Shown piece by piece: positions 22,126 to 29,577 of a stretch of 32,336 nucleotides of DNA. The notes beneath the pieces are model-generated. The model saw only the letters and a list, made by a program, of their open reading frames with translations, was not told the origin of the DNA and searched no databases. The first letter of the stretch is position 1. The number at the start of each line of letters is the position of its first letter. Source of the DNA: Hamadaea sp. (GTDB taxonomy: Bacteria; Actinomycetota; Actinomycetes; Mycobacteriales; Micromonosporaceae). The position numbers were made by a program, and so were the translations under genes. The stretch covers positions 1-32,336 of the forward strand of contig NZ_JABFVK010000075.1 of the NCBI RefSeq assembly GCF_013362815.1, written 5' to 3'.

Positions 22126-22884
22126 ATGAAGCGTGCCCGCGTGCTGGTGTCCCTCGTCCTGGCGGCCGGACTGGCCGGTTGTTCGCTCCTCGGTGACGAC
22201 ACGAAGACCACGGTCACGCTGTCGGTTGGCGGCGATGCCGATCATCACGCGGTCGAGACGATTCTGCGGAACCGCGTGACCGGCGCGGGTATGCCGAAAC
22301 CGGGCTTCGTCTGGAAGGCCAAGGAGCTCGTGATGACGGTTCCGGGTGACCATCACGACGCCGACTTCGGCAAGCTGACCGCGCCCGGCGTGCTGGAGTT
22401 CCGCAAGGTGCTCGACACGCAGGCGAACGGGACGGAGTGCGTCGGCCAGCCGACCGCCGCCGAGACCGAGCTGATGACCGCCTGCAACGACCAGAAGGAG
22501 CGCTTCGAGCTGGACGTGGCGAAGGTCGTCCGGACCGATGTCGCGTCGGCCGAGTATCAGCGGGACGACTCCGGGCAGAACGTCGTGCTGGTGAAGTTCA
22601 CCAGTGCCGGGCAGGCGAAGTTCACCGCGTTGACGCAGGAAGCCGTCGGCAACGCCGGAACCGTCCAATGTGAACAAGAGGCGCTGGGGAGCAACGGCAA
22701 CTGCCTCGTGGCGGTGGTCCTCGACGGCCGCGTCGTCTCCGCGCCCGAGATCATGTCGGTGCTGACCGGGGACGTGTTGATCAGCGGCTCGTTCAGCGCG
22801 ACCGAGGCCAAGCAGCTGGCGGCGCTCCTCGACACCGAAGCGCTGCCGGTGGCGATCTCCGTCACCGGCGTCGCGACCGCCTGA
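22126..22884 (+). CDS. Lipoprotein containing only the SecD P1 periplasmic domain
   Basis: The N-terminus has a lipoprotein signal (V-L-V-S-L-V-L-A-A-G-L-A-G-C, lipobox L-A-G-C). The rest (about 252 residues in total) aligns by motif with the SecD P1 region: V-E-T-I-L-R-N-R-V-T-G-A-G near the start, P-G-V-L-E-F-R-K-V-L-D, and the head subdomain L-D-G-R-V-V-S-A-P-E-I followed by I-S-G-S-F-S-A-T-E-A-K-Q-L-A-A-L-L. No membrane helices of SecD are present, so it is a free-standing SecDF P1 head/base protein. The ATG 22126 follows TAGGAT (22113-22118) by 7 nt (leaderless). Its stop abuts the convergent permease stop. Confidence 0.85.
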   Translation: MKRARVLVSLVLAAGLAGCSLLGDDTKTTVTLSVGGDADHHAVETILRNRVTGAGMPKPGFVWKAKELVMTVPGDHHDADFGKLTAPGVLEFRKVLDTQANGTECVGQPTAAETELMTACNDQKERFELDVAKVVRTDVASAEYQRDDSGQNVVLVKFTSAGQAKFTALTQEAVGNAGTVQCEQEALGSNGNCLVAVVLDGRVVSAPEIMSVLTGDVLISGSFSATEAKQLAALLDTEALPVAISVTGVATA

Positions 22885-24162
22885 TCACCTTGTGCGACGG
22901 CGGCGTACGTAGAGCAGCGCCGCGACCGCCACTAGCAGCGGCCAAGCCAGATAGAGGCCGGTCGTCAGGCTGAGGCCGATCACCGTGACGAGCGCGACGA
23001 CCGCCGTCCACCAGACTCCCGTACGCCGGGGGAGCAACCTGAGCGCGGCTGCTGCGCCGACGGCGTACACGGCGACGAAGCAGCCGGTGGTGGCGAGGAC
23101 CAGCGGGGCGGTGCCGACGCCGGTGACCGCGACGATGCCGAAGCCGCCCAGCCCGAGCGCGATCGTGACGAACAGGCTGCGCCGGGGCACCTCGCCGGCC
23201 TGACTGCCGCGTGACAGCCAGGCGGGCAGCGCGCCGTCGCGGCCGAGCGCCGCGCCGAGTTTCGCCGATCCCGCGGTGTAGGTGTTCATGACGCCGAGAG
23301 TCAGCAACACGGCGACGACGGCCGCCGCTGCCTTCGCCGGACCGCCGAAGCCGACGCCGAGCAGCTCCGACAGCGGAGCTTCGTTGTTCCCCGCCGCCGA
23401 GCCCAGGACGAGGATCACCGTCGCGGCGATGAGCAGGTAGACGCCGCCGACGATGACGATCGCGGCGCTCGTCGCGCGGGGAAGGGCCCGAGCCGGGTTC
23501 TTGAACTCGGCCGCCAGGTGCGTCACGGCTTCCCAACCGGCGAAGCTCCAGACGAGCAGGGCCGCGGCGGGGAACACCGCGAACCAGCCGTGCGGGGCGA
23601 ACGGCGTCAGGTTGCCCAGCTTGGCGTGCGGCAACGCGGCGATGGCCGTCACCAGCAGCAACGTCAGGAGCACTCCCGCGAGGATCAGCTGCATCCGGCC
23701 CGAGACGCGTACGCCGAAGTAGTTGGCCAGGCCGACGACGGCGAACAGGCCGACGGCCGTGGCGTACACCGTCGCGCGTCCCCCGCCGAACGCAGCTTCG
23801 ACGTATCCGCCGGTGAACAGGGCGGCGGCCGGCGCTCCGGCGGGGGTGGCGGCGTAGAACCACCAGCCGACGAGGGCCGCGGCCCGCGGCCCGAAGGCGC
23901 GACGGGCGTACGTCGAGACCCCGCCGCTGTCCGGATGGCGGGCGCCGAGCGCGGCGAACGTCGCGGCCAGCGGAATCGAGGCGAGCACCAGACCGAGCCA
24001 GGCCAGCAGGGACGCCGGTCCGGCGACCTTCGCCGCCAACGCGGGCAGGGCGATGACCCCGGTCCCGAGGACCGCGCCGACGTAGAGGGCGATCCCTTGG
24101 ACGGTGGACAGGTGGCCGGTCGGGGTCGCCGCCGGGGCCGGATGGGTTTCGGTGATCGTCAC
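22885..24162 (-). CDS. APC superfamily amino-acid permease
   Basis: A protein of about 425 residues with 12 predicted helices, opening S-T-V-Q-G-I-A-L-Y-V-G-A-V-L-G-T-G-V-I-A-L-P-A-L-A; the G-x-G(T)G-x-I helix-1 unwound motif is typical of APC transporters. It also has S-F-A-G-W-E-A-V-T-H-L-A-A-E-F-K-N-P as the conserved helix 6 segment. It is expected to import amino acids or amines by proton or exchange mechanisms; the substrate is unknown. Starts possible: GTG 24162 (chosen) or ATG 24213, which would overlap the divergent promoter of the GlxA-like gene. Both lack a good Shine-Dalgarno. Divergence from that regulator hints that it regulates the permease. Confidence 0.9.
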   Translation of the reverse strand: MTITETHPAPAATPTGHLSTVQGIALYVGAVLGTGVIALPALAAKVAGPASLLAWLGLVLASIPLAATFAALGARHPDSGGVSTYARRAFGPRAAALVGWWFYAATPAGAPAAALFTGGYVEAAFGGGRATVYATAVGLFAVVGLANYFGVRVSGRMQLILAGVLLTLLLVTAIAALPHAKLGNLTPFAPHGWFAVFPAAALLVWSFAGWEAVTHLAAEFKNPARALPRATSAAIVIVGGVYLLIAATVILVLGSAAGNNEAPLSELLGVGFGGPAKAAAAVVAVLLTLGVMNTYTAGSAKLGAALGRDGALPAWLSRGSQAGEVPRRSLFVTIALGLGGFGIVAVTGVGTAPLVLATTGCFVAVYAVGAAAALRLLPRRTGVWWTAVVALVTVIGLSLTTGLYLAWPLLVAVAALLYVRRRRTR

Positions 24163-24197
24163 CTCAACAGCGTCGTACCGCCGGTCAGGCCGGACCA

Positions 24198-24226
24198 GTG
24201 ACAGGAATGCCATAGTGCGATAGATT
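24198..24226 (+). promoter_or_regulatory. Near-consensus promoter of the GlxA-like regulator
   Basis: GTGACA (24198-24203) and TAGATT (24221-24226) are separated by 17 bp; the start ATG is 6 nt after the -10 (24233). The arrangement is typical of leaderless actinobacterial genes. GGTC...GACC repeats (24183-24196) nearby might be part of an operator. Confidence 0.65.
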
Positions 24227-24232
24227 TCTGCC

Positions 24233-25198
24233 ATGGGTAAGCCGCATGTCGTCGCGGTGGCGGTCACCGACCACGCGCCGATCTTCGAGCTGGCGATCCT
24301 CTGCGAGGTCTTCGGCATCGCCCGGCCGGATCTGGCCGACCCCTGGTACGAGCTGCGACTGTGCGCCGCCCATCCGGGGCCGATCCGCACGGCCCAGGGC
24401 CTGCTCGTGCAGACGCCCTACGGGCTCGACGACCTCGTCGCCGCCGACACCGTGATCGCCGCCGCCATGCATCGGCCGTTTCAGATCACCCCGCCGCCGA
24501 CCCTGGTCACCGCGCTGCAGACGGCGTACGACCGGGGTGCGCGCCTCGCCGCGATCTGCAGTGGTGCGTACGCGTTGGCCGAGGCCGGGCTGCTGGACGA
24601 CCGGCCGGCGACCACCCACTGGATGTACGCCGAGGAGTTCGCGAACCGGTATCCGGCGGTGAAACTGGATCCGGACGTCCTCTACGTCGACGACGGTCGG
24701 ATCCTCACTTCGGCCGGCACCGGGGCGGGCATCGATCTGTGCCTCCACCTGGTCGAGAACGACTTCGGGGCGGCAGTGGCGAACACGGTCGCCCGGCGGA
24801 TGGTCGTCCCACCCCATCGAGACGGCGGTCAGGCGCAATATGTGCAGGCGGCGCGCGCCGTTCCGGCCGGATCGGCCAGCCTCGGGCCGGTGCTGGACTG
24901 GGCCCGGGCCCACCTCGCCCTGCCGCTGACCGTGGCCGACCTGGCCGAACGCGCCCGGCTCGGGCAGCGTACGTTCGTCCGCCGGTTCGCCGAGACGACC
25001 GGCACCAGCCCCTTGCGCTGGCTCACCATCGAACGCGTACGCCTCGCCCAGCAGCTGCTGGAGACGACGGATCAGCCGATCGAACGGATCGCCCAGGAAG
25101 TGGGCTTCGGCACCTCGGCCAACCTGCGGCAGCACTTCAGCCGGGCGACCAGCGTGTCACCGCAGACCTATCGAAAGGTCTTCCGCAGCCGCGTCTGA
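24233..25198 (+). CDS. GlxA/FtrA-type AraC family transcriptional regulator
   Basis: The 321-residue protein has an N-terminal DJ-1/PfpI-like domain (about 1-190) with the nucleophile-elbow sequence A-I-C109-S-G-A-Y-A-L-A-E-A-G-L-L. The C-terminal AraC domain (about 220-320) has two helix-turn-helix segments, including R-T-F-V-R-R-F-A-E-T-T-G-T-S-P-L-R-W and F-G-T-S-A-N-L-R-Q-H-F. Such regulators sense small metabolites through the cysteine domain. Start ATG 24233 is preceded by TAGATT and a -35 at 17-bp spacing. Divergent from an APC permease and followed by a nitroreductase, it may control one or both; that is inference. Confidence 0.92.
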   Translation: MGKPHVVAVAVTDHAPIFELAILCEVFGIARPDLADPWYELRLCAAHPGPIRTAQGLLVQTPYGLDDLVAADTVIAAAMHRPFQITPPPTLVTALQTAYDRGARLAAICSGAYALAEAGLLDDRPATTHWMYAEEFANRYPAVKLDPDVLYVDDGRILTSAGTGAGIDLCLHLVENDFGAAVANTVARRMVVPPHRDGGQAQYVQAARAVPAGSASLGPVLDWARAHLALPLTVADLAERARLGQRTFVRRFAETTGTSPLRWLTIERVRLAQQLLETTDQPIERIAQEVGFGTSANLRQHFSRATSVSPQTYRKVFRSRV

Positions 25199-25214
25199 GT
25201 CACCGCCCGCTCGC

Positions 25215-26195
25215 TCACTGTTTGTGGATCGTCTCCGTGGTGGGCAGGCGCGGCGTCGCGGGCTGCTCGACGTCGTCCGCCGGCACGCCTACGCGTACGG
25301 CCAGATAGGGCCAGCCCAGGTAGGCCAGGGTTCGCCGGAGGATCTGCCGGCCCGCCGGGACCTCGACCGGTTCGCTGATCGGCATGATGCCGAGCCCGAG
25401 GCGTACCGCGGTGAGCCAGAGCGCCGACAGCGCCTCGCCGCCGCGCAGCCAGCTGAGCTGATCGTCTTGATCACCGAAGAGCAGCCCGTAGGAGGCGGCC
25501 TTGTCGTGGTCGTCGCCGATCTGCAGGCTGCCCGATCCGGCGAATTCCCGGCTCGCGACGTTGGTCTGCGGTGGCCGCGACGGGATGACCTCGTCCGGTA
25601 TGCCGACCTCCTCGCGTTCGCCGCCGGCCCATTCGGACAGCTCGGTCTGGATCGCCGGGTCGGCGGCGTCGATCTCCGCCGCATGGGCGGTCGCACTGGC
25701 GAGATCGTCGATCTGCTCGGTACGCAGCAACTCCAGCCGGGCGCCCTCGGCGTACGCCGCCGCAGCGAGCGCTTGCAGCGCATCGGCGGGCACGGGGCGG
25801 TTGGCCACCGGCCGCCGGTCGGTATGCCGATGCGCGATCGTGCGCAGGAGTTGTTCGGCCTCGGCCGTGATCGGGATGGCCCCCTCGACCTGGAGTACGG
25901 CCAGCCGATCGCCATCGCCGTCGGGCAGCCGGTCGACCCGGGCCTGCCAGCCCCAGCCCGCCAACGCCAGCCGGGCGTGGTGCAGCGACGCTCCGCAGCT
26001 GATCGTCAGCATCCGCCCCTCCGGGTCGGTCGCGGTGAGCTGGCGGGATCTTTCCGCGTACAGCTCCAGACGATCACCGGCGATCTCCCAGCGCCACGGC
26101 TGGGAATTGTGGATCGAGGGCGCTGACGAGGCGACCTCGGCAGCGTGCGCGAGGATGTCGGGGACGGGCGCGTCGGGCTTCGGATTCGCGGCCAT
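25215..26195 (-). CDS. Acg family nitroreductase-like FMN protein
   Basis: The 326-residue protein shows the Acg/Rv2032-type pattern: A-P-S-I-H-N-S-Q-P-W-R-W near residue 26, D-R-x-R-P-V in the middle, and late S-W-L-R-G-G-E-A-L-S-A-L-W-L-T-A, P-I-S-E-P-V-E. These are nitroreductase folds that bind FMN but lack the usual nicotinamide-binding lid; in Mycobacterium, Acg genes are DosR-controlled dormancy genes. The ATG at 26195 gives the conserved N-terminus; earlier in-frame starts would add about 38 residues with no family support. The gene is convergent with the GlxA-like regulator. Confidence 0.88.
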   Translation of the reverse strand: MAANPKPDAPVPDILAHAAEVASSAPSIHNSQPWRWEIAGDRLELYAERSRQLTATDPEGRMLTISCGASLHHARLALAGWGWQARVDRLPDGDGDRLAVLQVEGAIPITAEAEQLLRTIAHRHTDRRPVANRPVPADALQALAAAAYAEGARLELLRTEQIDDLASATAHAAEIDAADPAIQTELSEWAGGEREEVGIPDEVIPSRPPQTNVASREFAGSGSLQIGDDHDKAASYGLLFGDQDDQLSWLRGGEALSALWLTAVRLGLGIMPISEPVEVPAGRQILRRTLAYLGWPYLAVRVGVPADDVEQPATPRLPTTETIHKQ

Positions 26196-26670
26196 GGGGT
26201 GATTCTTTCCCGGATGCAGCCTGATCACGCCCGTTTCGCCAGCTTCAAACCGGCGGCTCGCGGCGGTGGATTGTTCGAAAAGACCCCGGACAGGCCGACC
26301 GGCCGGCATCTCAGGCGCTCACCCCCATAAGCGCCGAGGCCGACCAGTCGGTCTTGACGAGCGGCGCCAACCTCCCCCGTTGACGGTAGGCATCCACCCA
26401 TCCCCTATATGCGCTGTGCCCGGCGCTCACATGATCAGCGGGACCTGCTGATCCAGGCGGCCGCACCGTGCTGGTGCTGCGAGCGATATGCGCTTGTGCC
26501 TACGACCATAACCGCAGGTCACGCCGGTTGTCCACACCCTGCGAACACAAATCGTTACTGAAAGTGATTTCCGCTGGGAGCGAGCTGCAAACTGTCTCAT
26601 CGGTCCCTCCTGTCACAGGCTCGCGGCGGTACGTCGGCCCGCGCCACGGCGGCACGGCAGCCCGCGCCGC

Positions 26671-26739
26671 GCGGATACGGCGGCCAGCCCTGCGCGGATA
26701 CGGCGGCCAGCCCTGCGCGGATACGGCGGCCAGCCCTGC
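26671..26739. repeat. Three perfect 23-bp tandem repeats
   Basis: Units at 26671-26693, 26694-26716 and 26717-26739 are identical, each starting GCGGATACGGCGGCCAGCCC and ending TGC. Because 23 is not a multiple of three, no reading frame continues through all units. The array leads directly into the first hairpin of the next repeat group. Confidence 0.95.
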
Positions 26740-26742
26740 CAA

Positions 26743-26844
26743 GATCGTCGGATGCCGACAATCGTGGGCCTTTTCGTGCACTGATCGTCGGCACCCGACG
26801 ATCTTGAACGTCGGGACTAGCGTGATCGTCGGCTGCCGACGATC
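26743..26844. repeat. Three hairpins of the form GATCGTCGG-3 nt-CCGACGATC at ~40-bp spacing
   Basis: Hairpin 1: arms 26743-26751 and 26755-26763 (one mismatch); hairpin 2: 26783-26791 and 26795-26803 (perfect); hairpin 3: 26824-26832 and 26836-26844 (perfect). Loops are ATG, CAC and CTG. Centres are 26753, 26793 and 26834, hence 40 and 41 bp apart. The last two are followed by TTG. Confidence 0.92.
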
Positions 26845-27008
26845 TTGGGTGGGCCGGGCGCCGATCCCGCCGGGCGGTTCCGTGCACTTGGGACGAAGCC
26901 CGAGGTGATGGGAGTGATGCGAAACCTGTTCAACCGGAGTACGCTCACCGCTGCGACGCCCGTTTCCGGATGTGTTCCCCCGTGCGCACCCGGCGCGGGC
27001 GTCGCCCA

Positions 27009-27055
27009 TTCTGCGGCCGACCGGCAAACCCGTTCTGCGGCCGACCGGCAACCCG
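27009..27055. repeat. Two-copy tandem repeat of 24 and 23 bp
   Basis: Units at 27009-27032 and 27033-27055 share TTCTGCGGCCGACCGGCA and differ by one deleted A. A further partial TTC follows. They lie 100 bp upstream of the small conserved gene at 27156. Confidence 0.9.
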
Positions 27056-27155
27056 TTCAGTGGAGCGCTGAACAGATTGCGAAACGATTGCGGCGGGGAT
27101 AGCGAAAGGGTGACGACACCCTCGGTACGCCCGCGCGTCCGGTAGAAATGGCTCC

Positions 27156-27464
27156 ATGGCAGATCGGAATGCGAACCCTCTACTGTCCACTGAGGATCTT
27201 GTGGTGGCGGTGAAGGCGTTCGCCTCGGCGCACGGCGGAGCCCGTGCCGCCGTGGAGTACCTCGGTAAACGCGGCGCGCTGGTGATCGTGACCGGGGCCG
27301 ACGGCGAGGCGACCCACCTGCCGACGACCAGTATCGAGGTCGCCCGCGACGCCTGCGATCAGGCCGGCGTCGCCGTCGACAACGGCTGGGACAACGAGCT
27401 GACCGACCTCATCCGGCCGAGCAACGACCTCTGGCGGTCGCGCGGCCGCAGCATGTCCCGCTGA
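27156..27464 (+). CDS. Conserved hypothetical protein, 102 residues
   Basis: A soluble alpha/beta protein with V-V-A-V-K-A-F-A-S-A-H-G-G-A-R-A-A-V-E-Y-L-G-K-R-G-A-L-V-I-V-T as its N-terminal core, then I-E-V-A-R-D-A-C-D-Q-A-G-V and a basic C-terminus (R-S-R-G-R-S-M-S-R). Codon use is strongly G/C-ending, supporting coding. TAGAAA (27143-27148) lies 7 nt before ATG 27156, again consistent with a leaderless start. No catalytic motif recognised and no family name that I can give. It is followed by hairpin family copy 2. Function unknown. Confidence 0.75.
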   Translation: MADRNANPLLSTEDLVVAVKAFASAHGGARAAVEYLGKRGALVIVTGADGEATHLPTTSIEVARDACDQAGVAVDNGWDNELTDLIRPSNDLWRSRGRSMSR

Positions 27465-27493
27465 CCGCGCCCGCGCCCACGCGGCCGCGCTTG

Positions 27494-27559
27494 GGCGCTG
27501 GATCACGGATCAGGGTCGTATTCCGGCCAAGATTCGACCCAGATCACTGATCCAGCGCC
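27494..27559. terminator. 66-nt hairpin, dispersed repeat family copy 2
   Basis: GGCGCTGGATCA (27494-27505) pairs perfectly with TGATCCAGCGCC (27548-27559) over 12 bp; inside, GGGTCG (27513-27518) pairs with CGACCC (27535-27540). It shares the outer arms and the inner CAAGATTCGACCC with the copy at 11528-11592. Like copy 1, it lies between convergent genes. Confidence 0.85.
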
Positions 27560-27638
27560 GGAAAGCGCGGCACGCGCCGCGAGCGCGGCCAGCGCGGGAA
27601 AGCCCGGAAAGCGGGGAGGCGCGGAAGCGTACGCGTCG

Positions 27639-29213
27639 TCAGGTGGGAAGAGAGACACGCCGGGTGATCCCGATGGATTCAAGGAACGGTTCGTCGTGAC
27701 TGGCCACCACGAGCGCACCCCGGTACGCCTCCAACGCCTGCGAAAGCTGCCGGACGCTGGTCAGGTCCAGATTGTTCGTCGGTTCGTCCAGTAACAACAG
27801 TTGCGGGGCGGGCTCGGCGAGCAGCAGCGCGGCGAGCGTCGCGCGGAAGCGCTCACCGCCGGAGAGCGTACCGGCGACTTGGTCGGCTCGCGTTCCCCGG
27901 AACAGGAAACGGGCCAGCCGCGCCCGGATCTGGTTCGGGGTGGCGTCCGGTGCGACGCGGGCCACGTTCTCCGCGATCGTCAGCCGGTCGTCGAGCAGGT
28001 CGAGCCGCTGCGGCAGGTAGCGCGTCGGCACCGCGAGGTCCACCGAACCCTCGGCCGGGGCCAGGGCACCGGTGAGCGTGCGGAGCAATGTGGACTTCCC
28101 GGCGCCGTTCGCGCCCACCAATCCGATGCGCTCCGGTCCGCGTACCACTAGATCCACCGGATGACCCACGTGCGCGAGCCGGGCGTGGACGGTGAGGACG
28201 GTGCGCCCGGCCGGCACCTCGGTGGCCGGGAGATCGACGCGGATGGTGTCGTCGTCGCGGACCGCCTCCTCCGCCTCGGTCAGGCGTTCGCGGGCCTGGT
28301 CGAGCTTCTCGATGTGCATGGTGCGGTGCTTGCCCGCGGACACCTCGGCCGCGCGCTTGCGATTGCCCATCACTATCTTGGGCTCGCGCTTCTGGTCGTA
28401 CATCTTCTGGCCGTAACGGACCCGCCGGTCGAGCTTGGTCCGCGCCTCGATCAGCTCGCGGCGCTGCCGCCGGACGTCGGCCTCGGCCGTGCGAAGCAGC
28501 CGCTCCGCCGCCTCCTGCTCGGCCGCGATCGCGGCCTCGTAGTCGCTGAAGCCGCCACCGAAGAACCGGACCTCGCCCTCGCGCAATTCGGCGATCTGGT
28601 CGACGAGTTCCAGCAGGGTCCGATCGTGGCTGACCACGACCAAGACTCCTGACCACGCCGCTACGGCTTCATACAATCTGGTACGCGCAGCGCGGTCCAG
28701 GTTGTTGGTCGGTTCGTCGAGCAGCAGCACGTCCGGTCGCCGGACCAGTTGCGCCGCGAGCCCGAGAAGGATCGCCTCACCGCCGGAGACCTGCCCGATC
28801 CGCCGATCGAGATCGACGTGGGTCAGCCCGAGGCGGTCGAGGACGGCCCGCGAGCGCTCGTCGACGTCCCAGTCGTCGCCGACGGCGGTGAAATGCTCCT
28901 CGGCGGTCTCACCGCGTTCGATCGCCTGCAGCGCCCGCCGCGTCGCGGCGACGCCGAGCAGCTCGTCCACCGGCATCCCGGTGTCGAGGGTGAGATCCTG
29001 CCGCAGATAACCGACGCTGCCCGCGACATGCACGGAACCCGCCGACGGCCGCAGTACGCCCGCGATCAGGCGCAGCAGAGTCGATTTGCCGGAACCGTTG
29101 AGCCCGACCAGCCCAGTACGCCCCGGGCCGACGGTGAAGGAGATGGAGTCGAAGACGCGGTCGCCGTCGGGCCAGGCGAAGCCGAGGTCTTGCACGACAA
29201 GGGAACTAGGCAT
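27639..29213 (-). CDS. ABC-F ATPase, antibiotic-resistance/ribosome-protection type
   Basis: The 524-residue protein carries two nucleotide-binding domains and no membrane helix: Walker A motifs G37-L-N-G-S-G-K-S-T45 and G-A-N-G-A-G-K-S-T (about 364-372), signature motifs V-S-G-G-E and L-S-G-G-E, and two L-L-L-D-E-P-T-N-N-L-D Walker B segments (about 163-173 and 471-480). The inter-domain linker of about 80 residues is charged and helical, as in ARE-type ABC-F proteins that displace antibiotics from the ribosome. ATG 29213 follows GGAG at 7-nt spacing. The upstream leader and promoter suggest drug-inducible expression. A short arm is present; antibiotic specificity cannot be read. Confidence 0.9.
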   Translation of the reverse strand: MPSSLVVQDLGFAWPDGDRVFDSISFTVGPGRTGLVGLNGSGKSTLLRLIAGVLRPSAGSVHVAGSVGYLRQDLTLDTGMPVDELLGVAATRRALQAIERGETAEEHFTAVGDDWDVDERSRAVLDRLGLTHVDLDRRIGQVSGGEAILLGLAAQLVRRPDVLLLDEPTNNLDRAARTRLYEAVAAWSGVLVVVSHDRTLLELVDQIAELREGEVRFFGGGFSDYEAAIAAEQEAAERLLRTAEADVRRQRRELIEARTKLDRRVRYGQKMYDQKREPKIVMGNRKRAAEVSAGKHRTMHIEKLDQARERLTEAEEAVRDDDTIRVDLPATEVPAGRTVLTVHARLAHVGHPVDLVVRGPERIGLVGANGAGKSTLLRTLTGALAPAEGSVDLAVPTRYLPQRLDLLDDRLTIAENVARVAPDATPNQIRARLARFLFRGTRADQVAGTLSGGERFRATLAALLLAEPAPQLLLLDEPTNNLDLTSVRQLSQALEAYRGALVVASHDEPFLESIGITRRVSLPT

Positions 29214-29410
29214 AAGGCTGCTCCACAGTGGTCGATCCGATGGGGATGCTCGGGCGACACCACGGGCCGGAGGCGGCCACTCGGCCACGGAGGGCGGCCA
29301 GGAAAGGCCGGCTCGCGAGGGCGGGCGATCTGGATCGGCGCACGACTCGACGTCGTGGTGTCTCGATCTCAGATCAGCACTGAACGCGCTCCTCGGGCCG
29401 GCAACAGAAC
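29214..29410 (-). promoter_or_regulatory. Structured 5' leader of the ABC-F gene, possible attenuator with a three-codon uORF
   Basis: About 197 nt separate the predicted start of transcription from the ABC-F ATG. Near its 5' end, GAGGAG is followed after 8 nt by GTG CTG ATC TGA, a possible Met-Leu-Ile leader peptide. Downstream are CACGAC/GTCGTG (loop GTCGA) and several GGCC hairpins. Ribosome-mediated attenuation with very short uORFs is known upstream of ABC-F resistance genes; its operation here is inference. Confidence 0.45.
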
Positions 29411-29416
29411 GTGATC

Positions 29417-29454
29417 ATTTTAGCCAGACGTTTTCCCGGACGGCCACTATTTTT
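29417..29454 (-). promoter_or_regulatory. Promoter of the ABC-F gene with AT-rich element upstream of -35
   Basis: On the minus strand, TAAAAT (29417-29422) is a strong -10. A TGGCCG at 29441-29446 is a poor -35 with 18-bp spacing, and AAAAAT (29449-29454) sits 2 bp upstream of it. An AT-rich stretch just upstream of a weak -35 is the arrangement used by WhiB7/WblC-activated resistance promoters. Confidence 0.5.
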
Positions 29455-29577
29455 GTGCCCGGTGTGGCGCAGCGCACGTGCGGTGGAGCTGGGGATTCAA
29501 GGTTTCTGCAAGTCCGGGTCAAGGCCGGGCTGTCACCCTCGACGCGGGCTTACGAAGATCGTTCTGGGGGAGCAGAG

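Larger units (their letters stand above)
26196..27155. other. Repeat-rich intergenic stretch without a convincing gene
   Basis: This 960-bp region has no frame with G/C-ending codon preference and family-like sequence. Frames that cross it change reading at each 23-bp repeat unit, so they are not coding. It contains a small hairpin (GATCAGC at 26433-26439 with GCTGATC at 26447-26453), near-direct repeats ATATGCGCT-GTGCC (26407-26420, 26486-26500), a three-copy 23-bp tandem repeat, three spaced hairpins, and a two-copy 24/23-bp tandem repeat. A 6-bp-stem hairpin (GTTCAG...CTGAAC) follows near 27055. Confidence 0.7.

Noticed and set aside
26743-26844. CRISPR-like array
   Set aside because: Only three copies, each a palindrome with about 19-nt intervals, and no cas gene.
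26500-27051. A 183-codon minus-strand frame across the repeat region
   Set aside because: It passes through 23-bp repeats that change the reading frame and has no codon bias or motif.
26908-27102. Small plus-strand frame starting MGVMRNLFNRS
   Set aside because: Weak ribosome binding site and half of it lies within the tandem repeats. Its N-terminus looks coding-like, but I could not support it.
29388-29429. 14-codon leader frame (ATG ATC ACG TTC ...) on the minus strand before the ABC-F gene
   Set aside because: Its ATG overlaps the predicted -10 TAAAAT, so it would not be within the transcript.
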